Assembly (NCBI GenBank): GCA_905373305.1
Contig: CAJPSM010000060.1
Span: 1-7,939, forward strand
DNA length: 7,939 bases
DNA from: an uncultured Streptococcus sp.
GTDB lineage: Bacteria; Bacillota; Bacilli; Lactobacillales; Streptococcaceae
Reading direction: 5' to 3'
Position numbers and translations under genes: made by a program. This document shows, piece by piece, positions 6,706-7,939 of the stretch. Every line of letters starts with the position of its first letter. Position 1 is the first letter of the stretch. Under the pieces are notes generated by a model. It did no database searches, was not told the DNA's origin, and saw nothing but the letters and a program-made list of their open reading frames with translations.

Positions 6706-7939
6706 ATGAAACTAGAAAAGAAACAGCGCTTCTCCATTCGTAAGTACGCGATTGGAGCAGCTTCTGTGCTCATAGGATTTACTTTCGGCACTCAAGCCGT
6801 ATCTGCCGACAGCGTCACTCCAACACCAGAAAATCCAAGCGTGGCTCAAACCGCTCAGGGAGAACCACTGGCTGCTGAAACATCGACTGAAAGCAAGCTT
6901 GAAGAAAGAGTTGAAGCAAAAACCGAGGAGACAAAAGAAGCTTCAGCTACACTCGCTCCAACAACCGAAAAAACTGAATCCCCAGCAGTTGCAGAGAAAG
7001 CTGACGAGACTCCAGTCAATGAAAAAACTATTCCTGCTTCAGAAGAAAACTCAGAACCAGTAAAAATTGACGAAGAAAAGAAAAATGATCCATCAACACC
7101 TGCAACAACGGCTCCGAGCGTTGAACGAGCAAGTCAGGTAAATGAAAAACTGGCGAAAAGAAAAATGATCTCAATCGATGCTGGACGCAAGTACTTCTCA
7201 CCTGAGCAACTCAAAGAAATCATCGACAAAGCCAAACACTACGGTTATACTGACCTTCATTTACTAGTTGGAAATGATGGCATGCGTTTTATGTTGGACG
7301 ACATGACGATCAAAGCCAATGGCAAAACCTATGCCAGTGATGATGTCAAACGTGCACTCGAAAAAGGAACAGATGCCTACTACAAGGATCCAAATGGCAA
7401 CCACTTAACAGAGAGCCAAATGACGGACTTGATCAACTATGCTAAAAACAAAGGCATTGGTCTCATCCCAACTGTAAACAGCCCTGGCCACATGGATGCC
7501 ATTCTCAATGCCATGAAAGAACTTGGTATTGAGAAGCCAAACTTTACCTACTTTGATAAGGAATCTGCTCGTACCGTTGACCTTGATAACAAAGAAGCAG
7601 TTGCATTTACCAAGGCTCTGATTGACAAGTATGCTGCTTACTTCGCTGGCAAATCTGACATCTTTAACATCGGACTCGACGAGTATGCCAACGATGCTAC
7701 AAACGCCAAAGGCTGGAGCGTTCTTCAGGCCTACAAGTGGTATCCAGAAGACGGCTTCCCAGATAAGGGTTATGACAAATTTATCGCCTACGCCAATGAC
7801 CTTGCTCGCATCGTCAAATCTCACGGCCTCAAGCCAATGGCCTTCAATGACGGTATCTACTATAATAGCGACACTAGCTTTGGAACTTTTGACAAAGACA
7901 TCATCGTTTCTATGTGGACTGGTGGATGGGGCGGATACG
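6706..7939 (+). CDS. strH: StrH cell-wall beta-N-acetylhexosaminidase (partial, C-terminus outside window)
   Basis: 411 codons are present; the gene runs off the right edge, and family members are about 1300 residues with two GH20 domains and an LPXTG anchor. The ATG at 6706 has GGGAGG 7 nt upstream. Residues 1-34 are a signal peptide with the FSIRKYAIGAASVLIGF (Y/F-SIRK-G/S-type) motif and probable cleavage after AVSA (31-34). Residues 35-144 are a low-complexity linker rich in Glu, Lys, Thr, Pro and Ala. The first GH20 domain starts near MISIDAGRKYF (154-164) and includes PTVNSPGHMDA and the catalytic Asp325-Glu326 pair in NIGLDEYAND; it is cut at GGWGGY. The enzyme removes terminal beta-linked GlcNAc from host N-glycans after sialic acid and galactose are removed. 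The linker is about 35 residues shorter than in the pneumococcal TIGR4 protein as I recall it. Confidence 0.96.
   Translation, partial: MKLEKKQRFSIRKYAIGAASVLIGFTFGTQAVSADSVTPTPENPSVAQTAQGEPLAAETSTESKLEERVEAKTEETKEASATLAPTTEKTESPAVAEKADETPVNEKTIPASEENSEPVKIDEEKKNDPSTPATTAPSVERASQVNEKLAKRKMISIDAGRKYFSPEQLKEIIDKAKHYGYTDLHLLVGNDGMRFMLDDMTIKANGKTYASDDVKRALEKGTDAYYKDPNGNHLTESQMTDLINYAKNKGIGLIPTVNSPGHMDAILNAMKELGIEKPNFTYFDKESARTVDLDNKEAVAFTKALIDKYAAYFAGKSDIFNIGLDEYANDATNAKGWSVLQAYKWYPEDGFPDKGYDKFIAYANDLARIVKSHGLKPMAFNDGIYYNSDTSFGTFDKDIIVSMWTGGWGGY

Noticed and set aside
7405..7824. 139-residue open frame on the minus strand inside strH
   Set aside because: It is fully antisense to the conserved GH20 domain and shows no recognisable family features or convincing ribosome-binding site; it is a shadow frame.

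Overview
The window looks like chromosomal DNA from a mitis-group Streptococcus, in or close to the S. pneumoniae / S. mitis / S. pseudopneumoniae cluster. The evidence is a BOX repeat with the typical pneumococcal boxA and boxC sequences, a StrH-type cell-wall hexosaminidase with a (Y/F)SIRK signal peptide, and gene content and order that I recognise as the strH - GntR regulator - bgaC - PTS - agaS locus. From memory, several proteins (the StrH linker, parts of BgaC) differ from the S. pneumoniae versions, so a relative or a divergent strain fits better than a typical pneumococcus. I could not run a comparison.

Layout. Positions 1-5368 hold a minus-strand sugar-uptake operon. Read in the direction of transcription it is bgaC (GH35 beta-galactosidase), then a mannose-family PTS permease in the order IIB, IIC, IID, IIA, then agaS (SIS-domain sugar-phosphate isomerase/deaminase), which runs off the left edge. 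The first five genes are tightly packed: ATGA overlap, 26-nt gap, 14-nt overlap, 3-nt gap. A 223-bp gap before agaS holds a 105-bp BOX repeat that touches the IIA stop codon and a perfect 29-nt palindrome. Positions 5369-5689 are a divergent promoter region. A plus-strand GntR/UTRA regulator (5690-6406) ends in a strong intrinsic terminator. After a 268-bp AT-rich leader with tandem promoters, strH starts at 6706 and runs off the right edge.

How the genes fit together. StrH on the cell wall trims terminal GlcNAc from host glycans. BgaC removes beta-1,3-linked galactose. The PTS imports and phosphorylates a sugar, probably a galacto- or amino-sugar or a small disaccharide. AgaS then deaminates or isomerises the amino-sugar phosphate. 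The divergent GntR protein is the likely repressor of the bgaC operon. Both the bgaC operon and strH carry a catabolite-response-element match just downstream of a good sigma-A promoter, at almost the same offset, which points to joint CcpA repression. No previously undescribed system stands out. The points most worth a second look are the regulatory DNA, the BOX/palindrome insertion before agaS and the divergent StrH linker.
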